Source of the DNA: Streptomyces odonnellii
GTDB lineage: Bacteria > Actinomycetota > Actinomycetes > Streptomycetales > Streptomycetaceae
DNA length: 33,925 nucleotides
Assembly (NCBI RefSeq): GCF_000981895.1
Contig: NZ_LATD01000109.1
Span: 1-33,925 of the forward strand
Reading direction: 5' to 3'
In this document: positions 1 through 7,140 of the stretch, piece after piece
Layout of the letters: each line of letters begins with the position of its first letter
Numbering within the stretch: position 1 is the first letter of the stretch
Made by a program: the position numbers and the translations under genes
The notes under the pieces: model-generated
The model's input: the letters and a program-made list of their open reading frames with translations, nothing else
Told to the model about the DNA's origin: nothing
The model's database searches: none

Positions 1-44
1 CGTGAGGCCCCGGCCCCCGGCCGGTCCCCGCGCGGAGGGCGGAG

Positions 45-1361
45 ATGACCGCGGCCGCCGTCCGGACGACATCGGGGACGCGGGCCGGAGCGGGAAAGCG
101 GCCGGGGCACATCGGCTCCCTGGCCGTGCTCGTCGGCGTGTACGGCACCGCCGCGGCCGTCACCGTCGCCGGGCTCGGACGGACCCTGTGGCAGGGCCTC
201 GCCGAGCCCCGCGCCGCCCTCGCCTTCGGTGTCCTCATCGCCGTCGGCGAACTCGCCCGCTGGGGCGCCCCGCCCGGCGAGCGTGAGCCCGCGCCGCTCG
301 GTGCCGCCGGGGCACTCGCGTACGCCCTGCTCGGCGAGAACGCCGGTCACCCCGCCACCCATGGAGTCCTCCAGACCGTCGCAGTCGTCGCCGCGGCCGG
401 GCTTGCCGGCGCCGTACCGCATGTCGTCAGGGGCCGCGGTCCCGGCCTCGGCCACATGGCCAGACGGATCCTCGCCGTCGGCTTCGCCGCGGTCTGCTTC
501 CAGCCCCTCTACAGCGCGGGCGATCTGCGCGAACGCTTCGGATCCGGCCCCGGGTATGCCGTACTGCTCCTCCTCCTGCTCGTCCTCACCGCCCTCTGGG
601 ACGCCGTCCTCGCCGCCCTGATGGTGCGCGCCCGTACCCGCCATCCCTTCGGCCCCCTCCTCCGGGACGAACTGCGCGCGCTGCTCCACATCGGCTCCGC
701 GGTCTGCGCCACCGGAGCGGTCATCGCCCTCGGAGTCGCGGTCGCGGGCCTCTGGGCGCTGCCCGTGTTCTGTGTGCCGCTGCTGCTGACGCAGCTCTCC
801 TTCCGGCGCTACGCCGCCGTACGGACCACCTACCGCCAGACCATCGCCTCCCTCGCCCGGGCCACCGAGATCGCCGGCTACACCCCCCACGGGCATGCCC
901 GCAGGGTCGCCGAGCTGAGCTGCGCCGTCGGCCGTGAGCTGGGGCTCTCGGGGCCCGAACTGACCGTCCTGGAGTACGCGGCCCACATGCACGACATCGG
1001 GCAGCTCTCGCTCGTCGATCCCGTGCCCGAGGGCGCCACCGCCCTGCTGCCGGTGGCCGAGCAGCGGCGCATCGCCCTGCTCGGCGGTGCGGTGGTCCGT
1101 CAGACCGGGGTGCCCGCCGCCGTCGCCGTCGTGGTGGAGCGGCAGGCCGATCCGTACCAGGAACAGCCGCTGCCCGCCCGGATTGTCCGCGCCGTCAATG
1201 CGTATGACGACCTGACCGGGGAATGTGCCAGTGCGAGTGGCCCGCTCGGAGCGCTGGAGCGGCTCCGGCTCGGGACGGCGTACGACTACCAGCCCGAGGT
1301 GGTGGAAGCCCTGGCGCGTGTGCTGTCCCGGGGAGGTCCGGCCGCAGGTGGGGCCGGGTAA
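45..1361 (+). CDS. Membrane-anchored HD-domain phosphohydrolase-like protein
   Basis: The protein has 438 residues. The N-terminal half (about 22-255) is hydrophobic with several likely membrane spans, including a Leu-rich one near 172-192 and one near 218-250. The C-terminal cytoplasmic part carries an HD-type metal-dependent phosphohydrolase signature: H284 and R287 at the start of the first helix, the H316-D317 pair in MHDIG, and a late Asp in NAYDDLTGE (about 388). The GYP motif of HD-GYP cyclic-di-GMP phosphodiesterases is not seen, so the substrate is unknown. The ATG at 45 is preceded by GGAGGG (34-39) at good spacing. A TPR-like gene follows 68 bases downstream on the same strand. The HD fold is seen in the sequence; any nucleotide-signalling role is inferred. 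Confidence 0.8.
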   Translation: MTAAAVRTTSGTRAGAGKRPGHIGSLAVLVGVYGTAAAVTVAGLGRTLWQGLAEPRAALAFGVLIAVGELARWGAPPGEREPAPLGAAGALAYALLGENAGHPATHGVLQTVAVVAAAGLAGAVPHVVRGRGPGLGHMARRILAVGFAAVCFQPLYSAGDLRERFGSGPGYAVLLLLLLVLTALWDAVLAALMVRARTRHPFGPLLRDELRALLHIGSAVCATGAVIALGVAVAGLWALPVFCVPLLLTQLSFRRYAAVRTTYRQTIASLARATEIAGYTPHGHARRVAELSCAVGRELGLSGPELTVLEYAAHMHDIGQLSLVDPVPEGATALLPVAEQRRIALLGGAVVRQTGVPAAVAVVVERQADPYQEQPLPARIVRAVNAYDDLTGECASASGPLGALERLRLGTAYDYQPEVVEALARVLSRGGPAAGGAG

Positions 1362-1429
1362 CCCATGGGTAATGAGCGGGCGTCCGACCGGGCATGGTTG
1401 GATGCGAAGAAGAGGGTGTCGAGGAAAAG

Positions 1430-2476
1430 GTGTCCGGGGGCACTGACCCGAGCGACCGGCAGGCGGGAATCGTGAGGATCTTCGGGAAGGTACGGCATCG
1501 GCCCTCCGCCTCGTGGCGGCAGGCCACCGACCGCGCGTTCACGCTGATCGGTGACGGCCGGTACGAGGACGCGGGCGCGCTGCTCACGCGCGCGGCGGAT
1601 CTGGAGCCCTGGCTCTCGGAGTCCTGGTTCAATCTGGCCCTGCTGCACAAGTTCCGGCACGACTGGGAGCAGGCCCGCGCCGCCGGGCTGCGCGCCGTCG
1701 CCCTGCTGGACAAGGAGACCGGCGCCCCGGACTGGTGGAATGTCGGTATCGCCGCCACCGCGCTCCAGGACTGGCCGCTGGCCCGCCGCGCCTGGCAGGC
1801 GTACGGCCTCAAGGTGCCCGGCAATCCGCACAGCGTCGAGGCCAATGGCGAGCCGGAGGGCATGGAGCTGGGCAGCGCGGCCGTCCGGCTCTCGCCCGAG
1901 GGCGAGGCCGAGGTGGTCTGGGGCCGCAGGCTGGACCCCGCCAGGATCGAGGTGCTGTCGATCCCGCTGCCCTCGTCCGGCCGCCGCTGGGGCGAGGTCG
2001 TCCTGCACGACGGCGTGCCGAACGGTGAGCGTACGACCGCCGCGGGCCCGGACGGCGCCACCCGCGCCTACCCCGTCTTCGACGAGATCGAGCTGTGGGC
2101 GCCCTCGCCCGTACCCACCTGGGTGGTGCTGCTGGAGGCGGCGACCGAGGACGACAGGGACGCGCTGGAGCGGCTGGCAGCCGACGCCGGATTCGCCGCG
2201 GAGGACTGGTCCTCCTCGGTACGGCTGCTCTGCCGGGCCTGCTCGGAGAGCCGGATGCCGAGCGCCGAGGGCGACGGCGAGCACCTCGATCCGCACGACC
2301 ACAGCGAGCCGGGCCATCCGGGGCCGCTGGGGCACCGTACGGCGGGGGAGCTGTGGGCGCCCGAGCGCGAGTGCGGGATCGCCGCGCCGCCGGGGCTGGT
2401 ACGGGGACTGCTCGACGGCTGGGTCGCCGACAGCCCGGACACCCGCGAGTGGCGCGACCTCGAAGAGGTCTGCTGA
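1430..2476 (+). CDS. Tetratricopeptide repeat-like protein
   Basis: This is a soluble protein of about 348 residues. Its first 100 or so residues are helical with TPR-like character: ATDRAFTLIGDGRYEDAGALL, then LEPWLSESWFNLALLH, then a third alpha-alpha unit ending at ARRAWQAYG. The remainder is an acidic alpha/beta region without a motif I can name; it is rich in E and D with scattered Cys and His (LCRACSES). I chose GTG 1430 because GAGGA (1421-1425) lies just upstream. ATG 1394 and GTG 1472 are in-frame alternatives. TPR units usually mediate protein-protein contacts, so a scaffold or adaptor role is plausible but not shown. The gene lies between the HD-domain gene and def in the same direction. 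Confidence 0.7.
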   Translation: MSGGTDPSDRQAGIVRIFGKVRHRPSASWRQATDRAFTLIGDGRYEDAGALLTRAADLEPWLSESWFNLALLHKFRHDWEQARAAGLRAVALLDKETGAPDWWNVGIAATALQDWPLARRAWQAYGLKVPGNPHSVEANGEPEGMELGSAAVRLSPEGEAEVVWGRRLDPARIEVLSIPLPSSGRRWGEVVLHDGVPNGERTTAAGPDGATRAYPVFDEIELWAPSPVPTWVVLLEAATEDDRDALERLAADAGFAAEDWSSSVRLLCRACSESRMPSAEGDGEHLDPHDHSEPGHPGPLGHRTAGELWAPERECGIAAPPGLVRGLLDGWVADSPDTREWRDLEEVC

Positions 2477-2529
2477 GCTGCGCCTCTGCCCGCCGGCGGT
2501 GCGTTCGCGGGGTCCGCTGCGGGGTGCGG

Positions 2530-2579
2530 TTGTCCACAGGCACGGATGTTCGTGAACGGACGATGACCGGATATCCACA
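2530..2579 (+). promoter_or_regulatory. Pair of DnaA-box-like sites upstream of def
   Basis: TTGTCCACA at 2530-2538 matches exactly the DnaA box preferred by Streptomyces. ATATCCACA at 2571-2579 differs from the E. coli type TTATCCACA at one position. They lie in the same orientation, 41 bp apart, in the 271-base gap before the deformylase gene. They may titrate DnaA or regulate def. The motif match is seen; the function is inferred. Confidence 0.5.
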
Positions 2580-2664
2580 GGACGCCGCTGTCTCCGGATC
2601 GCTGCCCTTAGGCTGTACGGGCACATCGCGCACAGCACGCGGACCGTGCGGGCGGCGATCGAGC

Positions 2665-2691
2665 GGACAGTGGTCGTCGGACAGTGGTCGT
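2665..2691 (+). repeat. Short tandem direct repeat in the def leader
   Basis: GGACAGTGGTCGT occurs at 2665-2677 and again at 2679-2691, a 14-bp period, 57 bases before the def start codon. It may be replication slippage or a weak operator. No function is assigned. Confidence 0.6.
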
Positions 2692-2747
2692 GCGGGCAGT
2701 ATCGGCGTGCAGGCAGCATCGGGTACCGAGGAAGGCGTACTGCGGAC

Positions 2748-3404
2748 ATGGCGCAGCAGGAGACGGACCAGCGGATCGACAGCGGGGCCTCCGTGGCGGA
2801 GACGGAGGACGGGTTCGTCGTGGACACGGAGGACGCGGAGGCGCGCGAGCTGGCGCACCGCGAGCGCGGTACGGTCCGCCCGATCACCGTCGTCGGGAAT
2901 CCGGTGCTCCACCGGGAGTGCAAGGACGTCACGGAGTTCGACGACAAGCTCGCCGCGCTGATCGACGACATGTTCGCCAGCCAGCGCGCCGCCGAGGGCG
3001 TGGGTCTGGCCGCGAACCAGATCGGGGTGGACCTCAAGGTCTTCGTCTACGACTGCCCGGACGACGACGGGGTGCGGCATGTCGGCGCGGTCTGCAATCC
3101 GGTGCTGGAGGAGCTGCCGCCCGAGGCCCGGCATCTCGACGACGCCAACGAGGGCTGCCTGTCGGTGCCGACGGCGTACGCGTCGCTGGCGCGCCCCGAC
3201 TTCGCGGTGGTCCACGGCCAGGACGCCGAGGGCAAGCCGATCAAGGTGCGGGGCACCGGTTATTTCGCCCGCTGCCTCCAGCACGAGACGGACCACCTCT
3301 ACGGCCGTCTGTACATCGACCGTCTGTCCAAGCGCGACCGCAAGGACGCGCTGCGGCAGATGGAGGAGAACACGCCGCGCTACGAGACCGTGCCGAACGA
3401 CTGA
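2748..3404 (+). CDS. def: Peptide deformylase
   Basis: This enzyme removes the N-formyl group from nascent protein N-termini in the cytosol. All three family motifs are intact: motif I GVGLAANQ (84-91), motif II EGCLS (135-139, metal ligand Cys137) and motif III QHETDH (178-183, metal ligands His179 and His183, catalytic Glu180). The product has 218 residues, longer than the typical 170-190, because of a charged N-terminal extension of about 42 residues before the conserved [12 protein letters not shown] chose ATG 2748, with GAGGAAGG upstream at 2727-2734; the upstream in-frame extension lacks conserved character. A 6-bp stem, 3-nt loop hairpin at 3430-3444 could end the transcript. Streptomyces usually carry several def paralogues. 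Confidence 0.95.
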   Translation: MAQQETDQRIDSGASVAETEDGFVVDTEDAEARELAHRERGTVRPITVVGNPVLHRECKDVTEFDDKLAALIDDMFASQRAAEGVGLAANQIGVDLKVFVYDCPDDDGVRHVGAVCNPVLEELPPEARHLDDANEGCLSVPTAYASLARPDFAVVHGQDAEGKPIKVRGTGYFARCLQHETDHLYGRLYIDRLSKRDRKDALRQMEENTPRYETVPND

Positions 3405-3501
3405 CGGCACCGAAGGACCGGCTGCCCCAAGGGCCGTCGGCCCTGAAGAACTGACCGCCCCCGAAGGACCGACGGCACCGAAGGGCTGACCGCCCCGAAG
3501 G
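3403..3501 (+). repeat. Degenerate GC-rich repeats after def
   Basis: GACGGCACCGAAGG occurs at 3403-3416 and 3471-3484. The related CTGACCGCCCC(C)GAAGG occurs at 3451 and 3486. The stretch looks like a decayed tandem array between def and the carboxypeptidase gene. It contains no credible gene. Confidence 0.55.
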
Positions 3502-3577
3502 CCCTGCTGTCCCGAGCACCGGCCGTTCGCGCGGCCGGCCGTTCGCCGAAACCTCACAGGGAGATCGTCAAGAGATC

Positions 3578-3608
3578 GTCAACCGGGCTCGGTGGAAGCC
3601 CGGTTGAC
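3578..3608. terminator. Perfect 12-bp-stem hairpin upstream of the carboxypeptidase
   Basis: GTCAACCGGGCT (3578-3589) pairs perfectly with 3597-3608 across a 7-base loop. It is directly preceded by a short direct repeat, GAGATCGTCA (3561-3570 and 3572-3581). There is no U-tract, as is usual for Streptomyces terminators. It probably separates def from the next gene, though it could also act as an operator or leader structure for that gene. Confidence 0.6.
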
Positions 3609-3669
3609 GCGCGTCGACCCGTGCGCCAGTCTCTGCGTACACCCCCCTCCAGCCTCACGAGGAGACGCA

Positions 3670-4407
3670 ATGCTCCGACGCACCGCAAGACTCCTGGTCA
3701 GCCTTGTCATGACCATGTCCTTCGCCTGGGCCGGTACGCTCGTCACCGCGGGTACGGCCCAGGCCGACGGGTGTTACACCTGGTCCCGCACCCTCTCCCA
3801 GGGAGCGACCGGCGCCGATGTCACCCAGCTCCAGATCCGGGTCGCCGGCTACCCGGGCAGCGGCGGCGTACTCGCCATCGACGGCGACTTCGGACCGGCG
3901 ACCGCCGCGGCCGTCAAGCGCTTCCAATCGGCGTACGGTCTGGCGTCCGACGGGATCGCGGGCCCGGCCACCTTCAACAAGCTGTACTCCCTCCAGGACG
4001 ACGACTGCACGCCGATCCACTTCAGCTACGCCGAACTGAACACCTGCAACACCACCTGGGCGGGCGGCGCGGTGGACGCGGCCACCGCCAAGTCCAACGC
4101 CCTGCGCACGATGTGGAAGCTGGAGGCGATGCGGCACGCGCTCGGCGACCAGCCCCTCCGTGTCACCAGCGGATTCCGCTCGCAAGCCTGCAACAACGCG
4201 GTCGGCGGGGCGTCCAGCAGCCGTCATCTCTACGGTGACGCCGCGGACCTGGGCTCCGGGCCGCACTCCCTGTGCACCCTGGCCCAGACGGCGCGCAACC
4301 ACGGCTTCAACGGGATCCTCGGCCCGGGCTACCCGGACCACAACGACCACGCGCATGTCGACCACCGGCCGAGCCGCTTCTGGTCGGCGCCGAGCTGCGG
4401 CATCTGA
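3670..4407 (+). CDS. Secreted zinc D-Ala-D-Ala carboxypeptidase (peptidase M15) with peptidoglycan-binding domain
   Basis: This exported cell-wall hydrolase has 245 residues. The N-terminus (1-32) is a signal peptide with twin Arg, a hydrophobic core and a likely cleavage after AQA. Residues 42-106 form a PG_binding_1 domain (GADVTQLQIRV, GDFGPATAAAVKRFQ, GIAGPATFNKL). Residues 115-245 form an M15 domain with zinc site S-x-H-x-x-G-x-A-x-D (His186, Asp193) and a late H-A-H (227-229). Layout and size match the classic Streptomyces albus G D,D-carboxypeptidase. Cys pairs (C35/C113, C126/C174, C202/C243, pairing not determined) suggest disulfides outside the cell. GGAG at 3661-3664 supports ATG 3670. 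It is convergent with the AraC gene. The role is to trim peptidoglycan stem peptides. Confidence 0.93.
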   Translation: MLRRTARLLVSLVMTMSFAWAGTLVTAGTAQADGCYTWSRTLSQGATGADVTQLQIRVAGYPGSGGVLAIDGDFGPATAAAVKRFQSAYGLASDGIAGPATFNKLYSLQDDDCTPIHFSYAELNTCNTTWAGGAVDAATAKSNALRTMWKLEAMRHALGDQPLRVTSGFRSQACNNAVGGASSSRHLYGDAADLGSGPHSLCTLAQTARNHGFNGILGPGYPDHNDHAHVDHRPSRFWSAPSCGI

Positions 4408-4445
4408 TCACGGGCCCGCCCGGTCCGCCTTGTCCGCCCGGTCTC

Positions 4446-4470
4446 GCCGGTCCGACGCGGTCGGACCGGC
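4446..4470. terminator. Bidirectional terminator hairpin
   Basis: An 11-bp perfect stem (GCCGGTCCGAC at 4446-4456 with 4460-4470) closes a 3-base loop. It lies between the convergent carboxypeptidase and AraC genes. Confidence 0.7.
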
Positions 4471-4500
4471 ACCAGTGACATCGGACCGGCACCAGTGACA
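4461..4500 (+). repeat. Exact 20-bp tandem duplication
   Basis: TCGGACCGGCACCAGTGACA occurs twice, head to tail (4461-4480 and 4481-4500). The first copy includes most of the right arm of the terminator stem. A partial third remnant (AGTGACA) follows. This is most easily explained by recent slippage. Confidence 0.9.
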
Positions 4501-4520
4501 AGTGACAGCGGTACGGGGCC

Positions 4521-5486
4521 TCACGCGACGTGCGAGGGGCCCCGGAACGTACGCCGGTACGCGTTCGGGGTCGTCCCGAGCGTCCGCAGGAAGTGATGCC
4601 GCAGCCCGGCGGCGTTCCCGAACCCGGCCCGCCCCGCGACGCTGTCCACCGTCTCGTCCGTCGCCTCCAGCAACTCCTGCGCCAGCAGCACGCGTTGGCG
4701 CAGCAGCCAGCGGTACGGAGTCGTCCCCGTCTCCTGCTGGAAGCGGCGGGCGAAGGTCCGCGGCGACATATGGGCCCGCGCGGCCAACTGCTCGACGGTC
4801 ATCTCCCGGTCGAGATGGCGCTCCATCCAGCCGAGGACCCCGCCGACCGTGTCGCAGCGGTTCCTCGGCAGCGGCCGCTCGATGAACTGCGCCTGCCCGC
4901 CGTCCCGGTGCGGCGGCACCACCATGCGGCGCGCGATCGCGTTGGCGACCTCGGGCCCGTACTCCTCCCGTACGAGATGGAGGCAGGCGTCGATCCCGGC
5001 GGCGGTGCCGGCCGAGGTGATGACCGGGCCCTCGTCCACGTACAGCACATCCGGTTCGACGACCGCCCGCGGGTAGGCGCGGGCCAGCGCCGCCGCGTGC
5101 AGCCAGTGAACGGTGCACCGACGGCCGTCCAGCAGCCCGGCGGCGCCGAGCACGAAGACCCCGGAACAGACGCTCAGCACCCGCGCGCCCCGGTCCACGG
5201 CGCGGCGCAGCGCCGCCAGCAGCTCCGGGGGATAGTCACGGTTCACGTATGAGTCACCGGCCGGTACGGCGATGAGGTCGGCCTGCTCCAGCCGGTCGAG
5301 GCCGTGCATGTCGCCGAGCGTGAACCCGGCGTGGGACCGCAGCACGGGCCCCTCGGCGGAGACCACGGCGAAATCGGGGACGGGCAGGCCCTCGTCGCTA
5401 CGGTCGAGGCCGAAGACCTCGCAGAGCACGCCGAGTTCGAAGGGGTGCACACCGTCGAGCAGCACGACCGCGATGTTGTTCAGCAT
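4521..5486 (-). CDS. GlxA-type AraC family transcriptional regulator (DJ-1/PfpI + HTH)
   Basis: The protein has 321 residues. Residues 1-190 form a DJ-1/PfpI amidotransferase-like domain with a nucleophile-elbow Cys (SVCSGVF, Cys107). Residues 215-316 form an AraC DNA-binding domain with two helix-turn-helix units (MTVEQLAARAHMSPRTFARRF and ETVDSVAGRAGFGNAAGLRHHF). I chose ATG 5486 because GGAG lies 4 bases upstream; ATG 5501 is an alternative. In S. coelicolor an AraC-like gene, nrdS, follows nrdB. This gene sits on the nrdAB strand downstream of nrdB but is cut off from it by two opposite-strand genes (5579-7095). It may be the nrdS counterpart, but identity cannot be shown from the sequence alone. 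Confidence 0.88.
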   Translation of the reverse strand: MLNNIAVVLLDGVHPFELGVLCEVFGLDRSDEGLPVPDFAVVSAEGPVLRSHAGFTLGDMHGLDRLEQADLIAVPAGDSYVNRDYPPELLAALRRAVDRGARVLSVCSGVFVLGAAGLLDGRRCTVHWLHAAALARAYPRAVVEPDVLYVDEGPVITSAGTAAGIDACLHLVREEYGPEVANAIARRMVVPPHRDGGQAQFIERPLPRNRCDTVGGVLGWMERHLDREMTVEQLAARAHMSPRTFARRFQQETGTTPYRWLLRQRVLLAQELLEATDETVDSVAGRAGFGNAAGLRHHFLRTLGTTPNAYRRTFRGPSHVA

Positions 5487-5578
5487 GGCTCCAGTGTGCA
5501 TCGGATCTGGCAGTAATTCGATGGTTGACGACAGTCCTGCCACTGCTCGCGTCCGGGCGGAGCGACGACAGTGGGGGC

Positions 5579-5833
5579 ATGGACATCTTCCTCATGGTTC
5601 TCGCCCTTATCGCCTTCTTTGTGCTGCTCGGTCTGCCGGCGCTGGTCTGGCACCTCAGGGACCGGGCGATCGACGGCCAGCTCCGCCGGGCCGAGCGCGG
5701 GGAACGGCCGGAAGGCGCCGTGCGCGGGCCCGGCGCGCGGCGGCCGGCCGACGGACCGGCGGCCGTGGATCCCGCGGGGGCACATGTCGTACCTGCTACC
5801 CTTCGTCGCAAATCGATCACTTTGCGTCACTAA
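5579..5833 (+). CDS. Small single-span membrane protein
   Basis: This protein of about 84 residues begins with a strong membrane segment (MDIFLMVLALIAFFVLLGLP, residues 1-20). A basic, charged, Gly/Pro/Arg-rich cytoplasmic tail follows, with no motif I recognise. ATG 5579 is preceded by a G-rich Shine-Dalgarno stretch (5573-5577). It is divergent from the AraC gene and ends 20 bases before the monooxygenase start, so the two are probably co-transcribed. The function is unknown. Its last 30 codons overlap the operator-like repeats in front of the monooxygenase, which makes the exact C-terminus less certain. Confidence 0.6.
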   Translation: MDIFLMVLALIAFFVLLGLPALVWHLRDRAIDGQLRRAERGERPEGAVRGPGARRPADGPAAVDPAGAHVVPATLRRKSITLRH

Positions 5834-5844
5834 AGTCACCAAAG
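5807..5844. promoter_or_regulatory. Operator-like repeats before the FAD monooxygenase
   Basis: CGCAAA (5807-5812) and TTTGCG (5821-5826) form a 6-bp inverted repeat with an 8-bp spacer. Three copies of a TCAC-led unit follow in phase: TCACTTTGC (5817), TCACTAAAG (5827) and TCACCAAAG (5836). The local AT content is unusual for this genome. The site reaches to 10 bases before the GTG start and is a candidate for transcriptional or translational control. Confidence 0.35.
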
Positions 5845-5853
5845 GGAGCGCGC

Positions 5854-7095
5854 GTGAAGGTCGCCTGCGTCGGTGGCGGGCCCGCCGGCCTGTACCTCTC
5901 GATCCTGATGAAGCGGCAGGACCCGTCCCATGAGATCACCGTCTACGAACGGAACCCGGCCGGGTCGACATACGGCTGGGGCGTGACCTACTGGGGCGGA
6001 CTCATCGACAAGCTCCACCGCCACGACCCCGAATCCGCCCGCGCCATCCGGCGGGACTCGGTCCGCTGGAGCGACGGGGTCGCGCATGTCCGGGACCGCA
6101 CGACCAGGCACCACGGCGACGAAGGGTTCGGCATCGGGCGCCGTCGGCTGCTCGAACTCCTCGCCGAGCGGGCGGGATCCCTGGGCGTACGTGTCGAGTT
6201 CGAGCACCCGGTCGACGCCGTGGCCGGACTCCCCGACGCCGACCTCGTCGTCGCCTGCGACGGGGTCGGCAGCGCGATGCGCGAGCGCCACGCGGACCAC
6301 TTCGGGACTGAGGCGGTGGCCGGTCGGAACATGTACATCTGGCTCGGCACCACCAAGGTCTTTGACTCCTTCACCTTCGGCTTCGTGGAGACCGAGCACG
6401 GCTGGATCTGGTGCTACGGCTACGGGTTCAGCCAGGAGCACAGCACCTGCATCGTGGAGTGCTCCCCCGCGACCTGGCAGGGCCTCGGCCTGCACCGGAT
6501 GAACGAGGCCGACAGCCTGGCCCTGCTGGAGCGGCTCTTCGCCGGGCCGCTCGGCGGACACCGGCTGATCGGGCGGTCCCACGCCGACGGCAGCGCCCAG
6601 TGGCTGAACTTCCGTACGCTCACCAACCGGACCTGGAGCCGCGGCAATCTCGTCCTGCTCGGCGACGCCGCGCACACCACGCACTATTCCATCGGCGCGG
6701 GCACCACACTGGCCCTGGAGGACGCCATCGCCCTGGCCGGCGCGCTGGGCGACACCCGCGAACCGCGGAGCCCCGGCGCCGCCCGGGATCTCGCCCCGGC
6801 CCTGGCCCGCTACGAGCGCGAGCGCAGAGCGGCCCTTCTCCCCGTCCAGAGCGCGGCCCGCTACAGCGCGCAGTGGTACGAGAACCTCCCCCGCTACATC
6901 AATCTCGCGCCGGCCCATATGTTCGCCCTCCTGGGCCAGCGTCACTCCCCCCTGCTTCCGCACATCCCGCCCCAGCTCTACTACCGGATCGACAGAGCGG
7001 CGGGCCAGCTCGAACCCCTGCGCAGACTGAAGCGCTGGCTGGGCCCGAAAATCGCCACCAGCCTCCACCCCCGCTCCCCGTCGGCCCGCAGCTAG
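5854..7095 (+). CDS. FAD-dependent aromatic monooxygenase (PHBH fold)
   Basis: This 413-residue flavoprotein has the three signatures of group A aromatic hydroxylases: dinucleotide motif GGGPAG (7-12), DG motif CDGVGS (135-140) and GD motif LLGDAAHTTHYSIGAGT (268-284). The N-terminal region (MKRQDPSHEITVYERN, then GWGV) resembles the branch containing VioD and the monooxygenase part of salicylyl-CoA and aminobenzoyl-CoA hydroxylases. The likely reaction is NAD(P)H- and O2-dependent hydroxylation of an aromatic substrate, which I cannot name. I chose GTG 5854 because GGGAG lies just upstream and the preceding reading frame is not protein-like. It is probably an operon with the small membrane protein and is convergent with nrdB (45 bases between stops). 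The pair interrupts the nrdAB-AraC order and looks accessory. Confidence 0.85.
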   Translation: MKVACVGGGPAGLYLSILMKRQDPSHEITVYERNPAGSTYGWGVTYWGGLIDKLHRHDPESARAIRRDSVRWSDGVAHVRDRTTRHHGDEGFGIGRRRLLELLAERAGSLGVRVEFEHPVDAVAGLPDADLVVACDGVGSAMRERHADHFGTEAVAGRNMYIWLGTTKVFDSFTFGFVETEHGWIWCYGYGFSQEHSTCIVECSPATWQGLGLHRMNEADSLALLERLFAGPLGGHRLIGRSHADGSAQWLNFRTLTNRTWSRGNLVLLGDAAHTTHYSIGAGTTLALEDAIALAGALGDTREPRSPGAARDLAPALARYERERRAALLPVQSAARYSAQWYENLPRYINLAPAHMFALLGQRHSPLLPHIPPQLYYRIDRAAGQLEPLRRLKRWLGPKIATSLHPRSPSARS

Positions 7096-7140
7096 ACCCT
7101 GCCGGCGGAGGCGGAGGCCGGAGCGCCGGGCGCGCCGGGG

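Noticed and set aside
1286..3037. Long minus-strand open frame opposite the TPR-like and def genes
   Set aside because: It is an antisense shadow of high-GC coding sequence: Arg/Pro/Gly-rich, with no motifs, overlapping two well-supported plus-strand genes.
5272..5853. Upstream extension of the FAD monooxygenase frame
   Set aside because: It is Arg/Ser-rich, non-protein-like and antisense to the AraC gene. The Rossmann motif begins right after GTG 5854.
7096..7140. Terminator between the monooxygenase and nrdB
   Set aside because: CCGGCG/CGCCGG can pair, but the loop is long and GC-rich with alternative pairings, so it is too weak to call.
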